Positions 43,384-52,255 of a stretch of DNA of 64,000 nt are shown one piece after another. Positions within the stretch are counted from its first letter, which is position 1. The number at the start of each line of letters is the position of its first letter. This DNA is from Egicoccus halophilus (lineage in GTDB: Bacteria; Actinomycetota; Nitriliruptoria; Nitriliruptorales; Nitriliruptoraceae), in contig NZ_CP036250.1 of NCBI RefSeq assembly GCF_004300825.1, positions 372,001 through 436,000 on the forward strand. Reading direction: 5' to 3'. The translations under genes and the position numbers were made by a program. The notes under the pieces were generated by a model that worked only from the letters and a program-made list of their open reading frames with translations, was not told where the DNA came from and searched no databases.

Positions 43384-44529
43384 ATGGAGCGACGGGTCTT
43401 CACCGACGAGCACGAGGCGTTCCGCGCCACGGTGGCCCGCTTCGTCGACCAGGAGGTGGCGCCCCACCACGCCGAGTGGGAACGCGACGGCCTGGTGCCG
43501 CGTGAACTGTGGAAGCGGGCCGGTGCGCTGGGTCTGCTGTGCACCGACGTGCCCGAGGCGTACGGCGGGGGTGGTGTCGCCGACTTCCGCTACAACGCGG
43601 TCGTCACCGAGGAGCTGTCGCGGGTGGGCGCGAGCGGGGTCGGCTTCCCGCTGCACAACGACGTCGTGGTGCCCTACCTGCTCGCCCACGCCAGCGACGA
43701 GCAGCGGCAGCGCTGGCTCCCCGCCATGGCGGCCGGCGAGACGATCAGCGCCATCGCGATGACCGAGCCGGGGACGGGCTCGGACCTCGCCGGTGTCGCC
43801 ACGACCGCGATGCGCCAGCCCGACGGCAGCTACCGCCTCGACGGTGCCAAGACGTTCATCACCAACGGGATCCTGGCCGACCTCGTGCTCGTGGTCGCCA
43901 AGACCGACCCGGCGGCCGGGCACGGCGGGATGAGCCTGCTGGTGGTCGAGGAGGGCATGCCCGGCTTCACCCGTGGACGCAAGCTGGAGAAGATCGGTCT
44001 GCACGCCCAGGACACCGCCGAGCTGTTCTTCGACGACGTCCGGGTCCCGGCCGACAACCTGCTGGGGGAGGAGGGTCACGGCTTCGCCTATCTGATGCAG
44101 GCGCTGCCGCAGGAGCGGCTGTCCATCGCGATCGGGGCGATCGCCTCCGCGGCGGCCACGCTGGCGCAGACGGTCGAGTACTGCCGCCAACGCGAGGCGT
44201 TCGGGCGGCCGATCGGCTCCTTCCAGCACTCCCGGTTCGTGCTCGCCGAGCTGCACACCGAGGTCACGGTCGGCCAGCAGTTCGTCGACCGCTGTCTCGA
44301 GCTGCACACCGAGGGCCGCCTGACGGTGGACGAGGCGGCCATGGCCAAGTTCTGGACCACCGAGCTGCTCGGTCGCGTCGTCGACCGGTGCGTGCAGCTG
44401 CACGGCGGGTACGGCTACATGCGCGAGTACCCGGTCGCCCGGGCCTACGTCGACGCGCGGGTGCAGCGGATCTACGGCGGCACCAACGAGATCATGCAGG
44501 AGATCATCGGCCGCAGCATGGGCCTGTGA
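43384..44529 (+). CDS. Acyl-CoA dehydrogenase
   Basis: 381 residues from ATG 43384. An FAD enzyme that introduces the alpha-beta double bond into acyl-CoA. Family signatures: AIAMTEPGTGSDLAG, the GAKTFITNG strand, the QREAFGRPIGSFQ helix, and GGYGYMREYPVARAYVDARVQRIYGGTNEIMQEIIGR at the C-terminus, where Glu in GTNE is the usual catalytic base. Chain-length preference cannot be read. A TetR regulator is convergent downstream. Electrons would go through ETF to a membrane oxidoreductase such as the EtfD-like protein at 53.3 kb. Confidence 0.93.
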   Translation: MERRVFTDEHEAFRATVARFVDQEVAPHHAEWERDGLVPRELWKRAGALGLLCTDVPEAYGGGGVADFRYNAVVTEELSRVGASGVGFPLHNDVVVPYLLAHASDEQRQRWLPAMAAGETISAIAMTEPGTGSDLAGVATTAMRQPDGSYRLDGAKTFITNGILADLVLVVAKTDPAAGHGGMSLLVVEEGMPGFTRGRKLEKIGLHAQDTAELFFDDVRVPADNLLGEEGHGFAYLMQALPQERLSIAIGAIASAAATLAQTVEYCRQREAFGRPIGSFQHSRFVLAELHTEVTVGQQFVDRCLELHTEGRLTVDEAAMAKFWTTELLGRVVDRCVQLHGGYGYMREYPVARAYVDARVQRIYGGTNEIMQEIIGRSMGL

Positions 44530-44577
44530 GCGTCGGGCCGGGCGGCGGCTGCGTGCTGCGCACCGGTTGCTCCGCCC

Positions 44578-44600
44578 GGTCGGTCCGGACCGGTCCGACC
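44578..44600. terminator. Stem-loop between convergent genes
   Basis: GGTCGGTCCGG / CCGGTCCGACC with one mismatch and a one-base centre, between the acyl-CoA dehydrogenase and TetR genes. Confidence 0.5.
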
Positions 44601-44609
44601 CGGCGACCC

Positions 44610-45227
44610 TCAGACGGGTCGCGGTGACGCCGCCCACGGCGCGGCATGCAGCGTCGCGAGGTGACGCTGCAGCCGTCGGCGGGCCGAGTCCAGGTCGTCC
44701 TGGACGCAGTGGTGCAGGATGAGGCCGTCCATCGTGGCCAGCAGGTAGCGGGCCAGTGCCTCGCGTTCGGCGTCGTCGGGGGCGCCGGGGACGGACTCGA
44801 TCACCGACGAGACGGTCGCCGCGAGGCGTTCGTAGTGCCAGGCGGCCAGAGGCTTGAGCTCCGGGTCACGCAGGGCGTGGATCGTGAGTTCGAACTGGGC
44901 CAGCTGGACGTGCGGCGTGCCCTCGACGTAGTCCCAGTAGGCCTGCACGATCGCCTCGAGCGCGCTTGTCAGGTTCGCGCCGTCGGCGGCGACGGCCGCC
45001 CGCAGGGCGGCGTCGATCTGGTTGGCCATGCGCTCGATGACGGCCCGCAGCAGCTCGTCCTTGGAGCGGAAGGCGTAGTGGAAGGCGCCCAGCGCCATGT
45101 CGGCCTCGTCGGTGATCCGACGGGTCGTGGCGGCCGAGAGTCCCTCGGTCGCGAGGATCGCCAAGGTCGCGTCGACGAGTTCCTCGCGGCGTTCGTGGAC
45201 GCTTCGCCTGGTGCGTTGCACGGTCAA
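44610..45227 (-). CDS. TetR-family transcriptional regulator
   Basis: 205 residues from TTG 45227 (GGAG six bases upstream) or GTG 45221. The N-terminal helix-turn-helix (RREELVDATLAILATEGLSAATTRRITDEADMALGAFHYAFRSKDELL) is typical TetR, and the C-terminal ligand domain resembles BetI-type regulators (YWDYVEGTPHVQLAQFELT...RYLLATMDGLILHH). Downstream of, and convergent with, the acyl-CoA dehydrogenase; fatty-acid control is a guess from position. No palindrome of the kind at 3.3 kb was seen near its own promoter. Confidence 0.85.
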   Translation of the reverse strand: MTVQRTRRSVHERREELVDATLAILATEGLSAATTRRITDEADMALGAFHYAFRSKDELLRAVIERMANQIDAALRAAVAADGANLTSALEAIVQAYWDYVEGTPHVQLAQFELTIHALRDPELKPLAAWHYERLAATVSSVIESVPGAPDDAEREALARYLLATMDGLILHHCVQDDLDSARRRLQRHLATLHAAPWAASPRPV

Positions 45228-45406
45228 CCCGGCTCCGGACCGGACCCGCAGTGGTCTCGACGGGCCCGCCGAGTACTGTAGCCAGGGCCGTGGTTGGTCA
45301 GGCGTCCATCGCCGGTACGGGACGGCCGTTGTCCGCCACGGCGCGTCGGTAGCGTGCGCGCCGCCGGCGCCCCGCCCGTCCCGCGCCGGGTGGAGATCCG
45401 ACGCCC

Positions 45407-45964
45407 GTGCCCCGTCCCTTGAGCCTCGTGGGCGCCGTGCTGGCGGCGCTGCTGCTGGGTGCCCTCGTCGGCGCGCTGCTGTCCCGACGGCGCGCCGCGG
45501 CCGACGCGCCGGGCGCGGAACCGGTCCCGGCCGACGCGTGGTTCGACGGGCTGCTCGTGGGGTGGCTCGGCATGGTCGCGGTGGCCACCCTCACGCCGTT
45601 GTCGCGTTTCGGGATGCTGGCCGGGACACCGGAGGTGGTGCTCACACCGCTCGAGCGGCTGGCCGGCGCGCCGGGCATCTACGCGCTCGTCAACGTCCTG
45701 CTGCTGGCCCCGGTCGGGCTGCTGCTGGTCCTACGGGGGGCCAGGGCGCGGATCGGCGCGGCGATCGCGTGCGGCACGGCCGTGTCGTTCACCGTCGAGG
45801 TGCTGCAACTGGCGCATCCCGATCGGGTGACCAACGTCGACGACCTGGTGCTCAACACCGCCGGCGTGGTCGCCGGCGCACTGCTCGGCGCCGTGCTGCG
45901 GCCGTCGCTGACCCGCTCCCGCCGACGCCGTGCACCCGCCGACCGTCCGCCGCCCGACCGCTGA
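45407..45964 (+). CDS. VanZ-like membrane protein
   Basis: 185 residues from GTG 45407. Four hydrophobic segments (about 6-27, 45-65, 85-105, 112-130 and 150-165 partly merged) and the VanZ-like core SFTVEVLQLAHPDRVTNVDDLVLNTAGVVAGALLG. The C-terminus is Arg/Pro-rich. VanZ is linked to teicoplanin resistance, but most members have no proven function. Ends 80 bases before a strong bidirectional stem-loop. Confidence 0.75.
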   Translation: MPRPLSLVGAVLAALLLGALVGALLSRRRAAADAPGAEPVPADAWFDGLLVGWLGMVAVATLTPLSRFGMLAGTPEVVLTPLERLAGAPGIYALVNVLLLAPVGLLLVLRGARARIGAAIACGTAVSFTVEVLQLAHPDRVTNVDDLVLNTAGVVAGALLGAVLRPSLTRSRRRRAPADRPPPDR

Positions 45965-46045
45965 CCCTGCCAGGTCCCACCGGGCGGGTCGTGGGCGGCG
46001 GTGCGTGGCCGGCGGGGCGCCGGCGACGGATGCCCCGGACACGAC

Positions 46046-46071
46046 GAGGGGGCGGCACGGGCCGCCCCCTC
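46046..46071. terminator. Bidirectional stem-loop terminator
   Basis: GAGGGGGCGGC / GCCGCCCCCTC, 11-bp perfect arms with a four-base loop, between convergent VanZ-like and 5'-nucleotidase genes. Confidence 0.8.
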
Positions 46072-46095
46072 GCTCGCGCTGGTGCTGGTTTCAGG

Positions 46096-47877
46096 TCACG
46101 GGACGACCGTGACCGGGGTGCCCTGGTGGACCAGGCGCCAGTCGATGCTGGCGAAGTCGGCCGGGTCGACGACGTCACGGGACTGGATCCACTCGATCAG
46201 GAGGTCCTGGACGTCCGGGTTGCCGAAGAAGGCGATCGGCGCGTCGGTCACGTGCGGGTGGCCGCAGCCACCGCCGTGGCGGTAGTTGTTGATCGCCAGG
46301 ACGAACTCGGCCTGCGGGTCGATGGGCTCGCCGTCGAAGGTCAGGTTCGTGATCCGTTGCCCGACGGGACGCGACAGGTCGATGTCGTAGGACACCCCGT
46401 CGATGACGTCGTAGCAGTAGGTCGGGACGGTGCCGGCCACCTGGGCACGTCGGTGGGGGCCGGACGAGTCGACCTGCCGGAAGTACGCGGCGGACGACTC
46501 GAGGTAGTCGGCGACCTGCTGGCCGTCGAGCACGACGCCACGCAGGGTGTTCTCGTAGACGTAGACGGCCGCGACGTCACGGACCGACACGTTCCCCTGC
46601 GGGATGGCGGCGCTGCGGGCCAGCGGGGCGGTGATCGACAGCACCGGCAGGTCCGCCCACGCGGTGCCCGCGATGCCGGCCTCGACGGCCTCGGCCTGCA
46701 CGGTGTTGATCAGGTCCATGATCGGCACGTCGAGGTAGTCGGCGGCCTCCATCGACAGCCGCTCGAGGGACGTCCCGATCGGCGCGTTGACGTAGTCGAC
46801 GACCCGCTGGTGCTGCTCGGCGACCAGGTCGACGATCGCGGGATCGTCGGCGACGGTGTCGGCCGCGCGGGTCTCGGCCCGCTTGGAGACGACCGTCCAC
46901 TGCCCGCGGACCATGCGCAGCTGGAGGTCGGCGACGCTCAGGTGCTGCCCGTGGGAGCCCGGCTGGGTGACCAGGACCCGCTCGCCGGTCTGCTGGTTGG
47001 TGACGAACTGCTCGTCGATGCGGGTGTGCGAGTGCGCCGGCAGGACGACGTCGATGCCCGGCACCTGCTCGGCGACCGCGCGGCCGAAGTTCTCCGGGTG
47101 CGGCAGCAGGTCGCCGTAGGACGAGCCCGAGCCCATGCCGGCGTGGATGGCGGCGACGACGACGTCGGCGCCGGCGGCACGCAGACGGGGCACGTAGGCC
47201 TTGGCGGTCTCGAGGCCGTCGACGAAGTCGAGCTGGCCCTCGACGTGGGTGCGGTCCCACAGGGCGCTGCCCGGGGTGGTGAGGCCGAGCACGCCGACCT
47301 TGATCGGCTTGTGCCCCCGCAGGTTGACGGTCTCGATCACGTAGGGCTCGAACGCCGGACGGTCCGTCCCGGCCTCGAGCACGTTGGCGCCGAGCAGCGG
47401 CGCGTCGAGCTGGTCGCGGAAGGCGTACAGGTGGGGCAGGCCGAAGTTGAACTCGTGGTTGCCCACCACCATCGCGTCGTAGCCGATCGCGTTCATCGCC
47501 GTGGCGACCGGGTTCGGCACGCCATCGGCAGTCGGCTCACGTCGGGCGTAGTAGGCGCCGAGCACGGTGCCCTGGATCGAGTCACCGATGTCGAGCAGCA
47601 GCGTCTGCTCGGCGCCCTTCTCGGCCCGGACCTCGTTCACCAGTGACGAGAGGCGGCTGAAGCCGCGGGCCGGCGTGAAGGGGCGGTCGTTGAGGTAGTC
47701 GACGTTCAGCACGCGGCCGTGCACGTCGGCCGTGGCCATCAGCGTGATCTCGGCCGTGTGGTTCTGCACGGCCCGTGGATTGGTCGGCTGCGCCAGCGCG
47801 GGAGCGCCGAGCAGGAGCGCCAGCAGCACGGCGAACGCCGTGACACCGGGGACCCGACGTCGGGAGGAAGTGGTCAC
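46096..47877 (-). CDS. Secreted 5'-nucleotidase / metallophosphoesterase (UshA family)
   Basis: 593 residues from GTG 47877 (AAGGA about eight bases upstream; a start at 48006 would break the signal peptide). A signal peptide ends near 28 (ALAQ). The metallophosphatase domain shows TADVHG, LLDIGDSIQG, VVGNHEFNFG, AAIHAGMG and PAHSHTRI, i.e. the full two-metal site. A C-terminal 5'-nucleotidase domain (from about 320) has NTVQAEAVEAG, ENTLRGVVLDGQQV and INNYRHGGG for nucleotide binding. It should release phosphate and nucleosides from extracellular nucleotides. Convergent with the VanZ-like gene; nothing else in its operon. Confidence 0.9.
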   Translation of the reverse strand: MTTSSRRRVPGVTAFAVLLALLLGAPALAQPTNPRAVQNHTAEITLMATADVHGRVLNVDYLNDRPFTPARGFSRLSSLVNEVRAEKGAEQTLLLDIGDSIQGTVLGAYYARREPTADGVPNPVATAMNAIGYDAMVVGNHEFNFGLPHLYAFRDQLDAPLLGANVLEAGTDRPAFEPYVIETVNLRGHKPIKVGVLGLTTPGSALWDRTHVEGQLDFVDGLETAKAYVPRLRAAGADVVVAAIHAGMGSGSSYGDLLPHPENFGRAVAEQVPGIDVVLPAHSHTRIDEQFVTNQQTGERVLVTQPGSHGQHLSVADLQLRMVRGQWTVVSKRAETRAADTVADDPAIVDLVAEQHQRVVDYVNAPIGTSLERLSMEAADYLDVPIMDLINTVQAEAVEAGIAGTAWADLPVLSITAPLARSAAIPQGNVSVRDVAAVYVYENTLRGVVLDGQQVADYLESSAAYFRQVDSSGPHRRAQVAGTVPTYCYDVIDGVSYDIDLSRPVGQRITNLTFDGEPIDPQAEFVLAINNYRHGGGCGHPHVTDAPIAFFGNPDVQDLLIEWIQSRDVVDPADFASIDWRLVHQGTPVTVVP

Positions 47878-48182
47878 CGAGGATTCCTTCGTGGCTCCGG
47901 CCCGGCAGGCCGGAGGGGGACGGTTCGAGGCAGTGCTCGCGCCCGCCCTCGCGACGCGGAGCGACGCACGGCGGACGGGCGGCCCGAGCGAGCACGAGGC
48001 TCCCACGGACGGATGACGCGACGGTTTCCCCGGGGGAACGACAATCCCTCGGGACCCCGACCGGTGCGTCCGTGAACCCGCACGGTCGGTGGCGTGCCGC
48101 GGCCAACCCGGGCGGGCACGCTAGTGCGCTGCCCCCGGACCGCCCACCTCGATGCGCCAGCGGCACGGCACGTCGGGGCGGT

Positions 48183-48428
48183 TCAGCAGAGCGCGTCCAT
48201 CTCCGGGCCGACCACCAGTCCCGGGAAGGCGCCCGGCCCCGAGGTGGCGACGCCCGACGCCGTCTGCCCGAAGACGGCGCCGAGCTGGGTCGCGAGCCCA
48301 GCCACGTTGCCGCCGAACGCGGCGCAGCCGGGTCCGGGCGCATGCGCCGGCGGGGCCGCGTGCGCGGCCATCGGGATCAGGGCGAGCACGCCCGCGGTCA
48401 GGGCGATCACGGCACGCCGTCGGTGCAT
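48183..48428 (-). CDS. Small secreted protein
   Basis: 81 residues from ATG 48428 with GAGGAGG upstream. Signal peptide to about residue 26 (AHAA). The mature part is a Gly/Ala-rich 55 residues with one early Cys (GPGCAAFGGNVAG) and a Cys as the last residue (MDALC), which may form a disulfide. Short proteins of the AFG..VA.LA..LG.VFGQ type occur in actinobacterial genomes without known role. Stands alone. Confidence 0.55.
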   Translation of the reverse strand: MHRRRAVIALTAGVLALIPMAAHAAPPAHAPGPGCAAFGGNVAGLATQLGAVFGQTASGVATSGPGAFPGLVVGPEMDALC

Positions 48429-48683
48429 CTCGAAGACCTCCTCGGTCAACGTCCACGGACCCGCGGGTCCGGCGCGTGCCGACGCACGTCCGCGCCCCCG
48501 TGAGCCCACCTGCTCTGCTCCTCGATACACCGGCCGGGGCGGCCGGTCAAGCGCATGGCGCTGCGCCGGATCGGTCTTCCGTCTCCGCGTCGCGAACCGG
48601 CGTGACCCCGGTGCGGAGGTACGCCTGACGGGCCGGGCGGAGACTCGCCTCGCCGCCCGCTGCTGACCGCGCGGCAGGGGCGG

Positions 48684-49220
48684 TCAGCGTCGCCGTGCGC
48701 GCCAGGTCCGCCACGCCCCGGTCGACCAGAGCGCCCAGGCGACCAGCACCGGCTGGAAGAACAGACGCACGAAGCGGGCCTGGTCGGTGTCCAGCCCGAA
48801 GCCGTCGGTGCCTTCGAGGTACTGCGCGATGTTGCCCGGGAAGATCGCCACGAAGAACGCGGCGGTGACCCACCCGACCTGGGGACGCTTGCGTCCGGAG
48901 AGCAGGGCCAGCCCGAGCGCGATCTCGGCGAAGCCGGAGCCGAGCACCACCAGGTCCTGGTCGACCGGCACCCACTCGGGGACCTGGGCCTGGAACTCCT
49001 CGCGACCGATGGTGAGGTGGCTGGTCCCCGCGAAGGTCAGGAACCCGCCGAGCACCCAACGGACGACGTTGCGCAGCGTGCCGCCAGCGGCGTGGGCCGC
49101 CTCGCCGGTCGCGTCGTCGGCGGTGGCCTCAGCACCGGACGCCGCGAGGGAACGTGCTGCCTCGCCGCTCTTCTTCCCGACCACCGGTTCCCCGTTCGTC
49201 GTCGGGTGCTGCGCGGCCAC
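48684..49220 (-). CDS. DoxX-like membrane protein
   Basis: 178 residues from GTG 49220; the ribosome site is poor. The first 45 residues are a hydrophilic Ala/Glu-rich extension. Four hydrophobic segments follow, with the DoxX-family signatures FAGTSHLTIGREEFQAQVPEWVP, GSGFAEIALGLALLSG and FPGNIAQYLEG. Members take part in electron-transport or thiol-redox complexes in a few species. Single gene at the edge of the accessory patch. Confidence 0.7.
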   Translation of the reverse strand: MAAQHPTTNGEPVVGKKSGEAARSLAASGAEATADDATGEAAHAAGGTLRNVVRWVLGGFLTFAGTSHLTIGREEFQAQVPEWVPVDQDLVVLGSGFAEIALGLALLSGRKRPQVGWVTAAFFVAIFPGNIAQYLEGTDGFGLDTDQARFVRLFFQPVLVAWALWSTGAWRTWRARRR

Positions 49221-49655
49221 CCATCAAAGCCGACGGCGAGGGGACGCGACGCGGTCACCGCCCCTCCATGAAGCGACGGCGGTCCACGCGTGGATCAGCG
49301 ACGGCGCGCCGGGGCGGCCGGCACTGGGCCGCGAGGACGCCGGAGCGATGACCACCTCGGTGGCTGTCTGCGCATCCCGACGAGAACGCGCCCCACCTGA
49401 GTGAGCAGGCACCCGACACCAGGCCGACAGGGGCGCTCCGGTTCCACGCCCGAGGAGTGCCAACGGAGATGGATGGGAGAATGGAGATGGATGGATGGAG
49501 GGGTGTTGGCGAAAAGGCCGGTGGGGTAGGTAGCGGGGCTTCTGTGGGGTTTTGAGGAGCCTGTCGGAGGGTCGCCCTACGGTTCCGGTCGAGTTACCTC
49601 ACGTTCTTTTCGCTACCGGTTTCCGACGTCCTGGGCCAGATGACTGGCGTCGGGC
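49221..49655. other. Intergenic junction of the accessory patch, no gene seen
   Basis: About 435 bases. Contains a 12-bp direct repeat GGAGATGGATGG at 49465-49476 and 49483-49494 within a run of GATGG units, then DNA of plainly lower GC (49.50-49.65 kb, including GGCGAAAAGGCC and GTTCTTTTCGCTACC). No RNA gene or convincing attachment site was recognised. Confidence 0.5.
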
Positions 49656-50642
49656 TCACCCGGCAGGGTCGCCGGCGGGAACGGGTGGGACGTAGGGCGT
49701 GAGCTGATCGATGTGGGGTTGGAACGCGTCGCGGAAGGCCCCGAGGTTGGTGACGATCCAGTCGCGGTGAGTGTCCCACTGGTCTTCGTTGTCGACGCTG
49801 GCGTCGTCGAACGGTGCGTACAGCGAGATGCGTGACGCGCGCTTGTTGGGGATGGCGTCCCAGTCGAGGCCGGGCAGTGTCGCGTTGATCTGCTCCCGGA
49901 CGCTGGCGAGCTGCTCCCAGAGGTGTTGCTGTGCTTGCTCGTTCGGTCCGTCGACGTATAGCTCGATACGCAGCTTCCGATCGCCGGTGAACGCGATGGA
50001 GTAGAAGGGGTAGGTCTTGCCGGATGGCATGGGCATCCAGCTGTCCTTGGGTGGGACAGACTTGTTGCTCCACCCGGGGTAGGTCGTCTGGAGCCGTTCG
50101 ATCAGCGGTTCCCAGAACGCGGCGTAGAGCTGGCCGCGGGCGCTGACGGTGCTGGTGGCTTGCGTGACCTGTTTGGCCCACTGGTCGGGCTCGACCACGG
50201 TGGTGAGCTGGACGGCGACCGGTGAGGTGTCGATCTGGAGCGCTTCGATCCGCAGCCCGAAGAACCCGACGCCTTCGACGCTGTTGTGGTTGACCCACTC
50301 GATCGCTGAGCGGTGCTCGGGCCGGAATCGTTCCGCGATCCATACGGCGTAGGCGGCTTCCTGGCCGGCGGCGTAGGTGAGCAGCTTGCCGAGGTGGTCG
50401 TGGTCAGTCGGGCCGAACTGGTTCTCGATCACGACCAGGTCGTCCGTGCCGGCGATCTGTGCAACGACGTCGACGCGGAACGGTCCGACCGCGACCTCGG
50501 TGGCGACCAGCTCCAGGTCGAGGCCGATCTGTGCGGAGAGGTAGTTGAGGTTCGCCGCGAGCCACGGGGTGAAGTCACTCGATTCCGAGGTCCACACTGT
50601 CCGGATCGGTAGACGCCGGAGTTGCCCGAACTCGACGGCCAT
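49656..50642 (-). CDS. DUF4268 protein with PD-(D/E)XK nuclease-like core
   Basis: 328 residues from ATG 50642 (GAGGGGGA upstream; minus-strand TACGGT about 30 bases before it is a possible -10). Residues about 25-130 match the nuclease-like fold of this family: FRVDVV (Asp58), VVIENQFG (Glu73, Gln75) and TDHDHLGKLLTYAAG. The C-terminal DUF4268 domain runs from about 175 (YAAFWEPLIERLQTTYP...) with WMPMPSGKTYPFYSIAF. Such proteins sit in defence and mobile regions and may cut DNA, but activity is unproven. Its codon choice looks less GC-extreme than its housekeeping neighbours. Confidence 0.75.
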   Translation of the reverse strand: MAVEFGQLRRLPIRTVWTSESSDFTPWLAANLNYLSAQIGLDLELVATEVAVGPFRVDVVAQIAGTDDLVVIENQFGPTDHDHLGKLLTYAAGQEAAYAVWIAERFRPEHRSAIEWVNHNSVEGVGFFGLRIEALQIDTSPVAVQLTTVVEPDQWAKQVTQATSTVSARGQLYAAFWEPLIERLQTTYPGWSNKSVPPKDSWMPMPSGKTYPFYSIAFTGDRKLRIELYVDGPNEQAQQHLWEQLASVREQINATLPGLDWDAIPNKRASRISLYAPFDDASVDNEDQWDTHRDWIVTNLGAFRDAFQPHIDQLTPYVPPVPAGDPAG

Positions 50643-50701
50643 GGTTCCCCCTCGATGGACGTGCCGGGGACCGTAGTCGCCCGGGTGTGGATCAGCACCA
50701 G

Positions 50702-50925
50702 GTCGATCACGGCGGGTTGTCCGGGCCCAGATCGAGTTCATCAGCCTGATCAGCGACGAGCTGACCGAGCGGGACGTGGTCGAACCCGGTCGGGTCTACG
50801 AGGACCCCTACGTCGGCCTTGCCCCCCGCGGCCCCGGACCAGTTCACCGAGGACGAACTCGATCGGTCGTCCCAGACGCTTGAACGTCTCGGCCCGACCG
50901 ACCGATGGTGCCGAGTCCTGAGATC
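50702..50925 (+). pseudogene. Decayed C-terminus of a type I restriction enzyme R subunit or related helicase
   Basis: One frame reads RAQIEFISLISDELTERD, then VVEPGRVYEDPYVGLAPRGP; after a frameshift near 50830 another frame continues DQFTEDELDRSSQTLERLG. Joined, this matches the conserved tail of EcoEI_R_C-type HsdR proteins (pattern QIEF..L.I..LT..GV.EP..LYE.P[FY]...AP.GPD..F...E.D.L...L). No start codon, helicase motifs or nuclease domain remain, so it is a remnant. Orientation is opposite to the DUF4268 gene. Confidence 0.65.
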
Positions 50926-50943
50926 AGGCCACTGGTGCGCCTG

Positions 50944-51456
50944 TCACCGCACCCGGTAGTCGTGGCCGGGCGGGTACTCCTGCCGATCACCGAAGGGCCG
51001 ACCGAAGTCCGCCTTGGCTTCTGCCCAGTCGACTCCGAGTTCGTCGGTCAGTCGCGTTTTCGCGCGCCTGAGCCTCACGCGGGAAGGCTTGATCCGCACG
51101 TACATCCCCTGCGGCGTGTTGCCCTTGAGTACGTCGCGGAGGTCGCGGAGGAGCACCCCGGTCGCGAAGACCGGATCGTCGCCCGCGCCTTCGATGGCGA
51201 CGACGGTGAGGCGCGTCTGCTCGACGGCGACGAGGACCCGCTTGTCGTCGAGCATCTTGTGGTTGTTCGTGGCCATCACTGGGAACGCGCGACGGTGCAG
51301 CTCGTAGACGAGATCGTGGTCTTCCAACCGGTTGAGGTCATGAGGCGGCAGGCTTTTGATCCAGTGGAAGGCGAACTCTGGAATCCACCTCTCAACGCCG
51401 CGCAGCAACGGCTCAGGGAAGTTGTGGTCGAGAGCGACGGGCGTGGCGGCCGCCAT
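50944..51456 (-). CDS. PIN-like (DUF5615-type) putative toxin
   Basis: 170 residues from ATG 51456, which shares a base with the preceding stop (TGATG), so it is translationally coupled to the DUF433 gene. It opens VALDHNFPEPLLRGV, the first acidic motif of PIN-like nucleases, followed by a helix with LEDHDLVYEL. The usual later TxDxDF acidic motif reads ATNNHKML, with Asn where Asp is expected. A basic C-terminus (RIKPSRVRLRRAKTRL) could contact RNA. Known DUF433-DUF5615 pairs behave as toxin-antitoxin modules; toxicity here is inferred and may be weakened. Confidence 0.65.
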   Translation of the reverse strand: MAAATPVALDHNFPEPLLRGVERWIPEFAFHWIKSLPPHDLNRLEDHDLVYELHRRAFPVMATNNHKMLDDKRVLVAVEQTRLTVVAIEGAGDDPVFATGVLLRDLRDVLKGNTPQGMYVRIKPSRVRLRRAKTRLTDELGVDWAEAKADFGRPFGDRQEYPPGHDYRVR

Positions 51457-52094
51457 CAGCTCGCAGCGCGCGCCAGCCGCTGCTCGAAGCTCAGCGCTTC
51501 GGCCAGGGCGTCGACATCCTCGTCCGGGTAGAGGGCCGCGATCGTGTCCAGGTCGTACCCGCGCTCTGCCAGCGCGGCGATCGTCCGCGTGGTCAAGCGC
51601 GTGCCGAGCAGGTGCGGCTCGCCAGCGCATCGGCCGGGCACGATGCGCAGATGTGCGTCAGGCTCGCGGAGGTCCGGACCATCCTCGAACGGCGCGAAGA
51701 GATCCAGGGCATCGTCGAAGGCGCGCTGCCCGCTGACGTTTTCCGAGCGCTCGACGTGGAAGACGTGACCAGAGGCGTCGACGGCGATGGTGGGGCGAGC
51801 GTGGCCGGATGCGGCCTCACGCCAGAGGTCATCGACGAACCGGTCGAGCATCGCCCGGACCTCCGCCATCGCTGTCCTGCGGGCGTCAGGCTTGTCGGAG
51901 CGCAGCCACCTAACCAGTCGGAGGGTTAGCAGGTCGCCGTAGGACCACAGCTTCTCTCGGGATGGCGAGATGGACGGCACGACGACGTCCTTGCGCGCCC
52001 AGTCGTAGACCGTGCTCAACGGGACCCCGGCCAAGGCGGCAGCCCTCGGGGCCTCGTACGCCCCAAGGTCCAGCCTGCTTATGGCCGCCGTCAC
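51456..52094 (-). CDS. DUF433 antitoxin-like protein with MerR-type helix-turn-helix
   Basis: 212 residues from GTG 52094 with GAGGGAGG seven bases upstream. The N-terminus is a DNA-binding domain ([28 protein letters not shown], then [15 protein letters not shown]), and the C-terminal 65 residues are a DUF433 domain ([33 protein letters not shown]). As the first gene of the pair it should neutralise the downstream PIN-like protein and repress its own promoter. Lies 160 bases from tRNA-Gly, on the 3' side. Confidence 0.7.
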   Translation of the reverse strand: MTAAISRLDLGAYEAPRAAALAGVPLSTVYDWARKDVVVPSISPSREKLWSYGDLLTLRLVRWLRSDKPDARRTAMAEVRAMLDRFVDDLWREAASGHARPTIAVDASGHVFHVERSENVSGQRAFDDALDLFAPFEDGPDLREPDAHLRIVPGRCAGEPHLLGTRLTTRTIAALAERGYDLDTIAALYPDEDVDALAEALSFEQRLARAAS

Positions 52095-52170
52095 GTTCGG
52101 CCTCCCTCGTGCGACACCGAGTGTAGGTCGCCCAGCAGCTCGAGAGCCGAGATCGGACTGCTACACGAGC

Positions 52171-52199
52171 GAGGACCCGGCCGCCAGGGCCGGGTCCTC
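52171..52199 (-). terminator. Stem-loop terminator of tRNA-Gly
   Basis: GAGGACCCGGCC / GGCCGGGTCCTC, 12-bp perfect arms with a five-base loop, about 57 bases beyond the tRNA 3' end. Confidence 0.75.
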
Positions 52200-52255
52200 C
52201 GCCACACGATCATTTCGCGAACCGTTGGAGGGTTTATCGCGAAGACCCCATGGAA

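Noticed and set aside
48429-48683. Additional small gene between the secreted protein and DoxX genes
   Set aside because: Short frames lack ribosome sites and recognisable composition.
49440-49620. Second attachment site matching the tRNA-Gly 3' end
   Set aside because: The GATGG-rich repeat shares only short scattered matches with the tRNA 3' end; not enough to call attL/attR.
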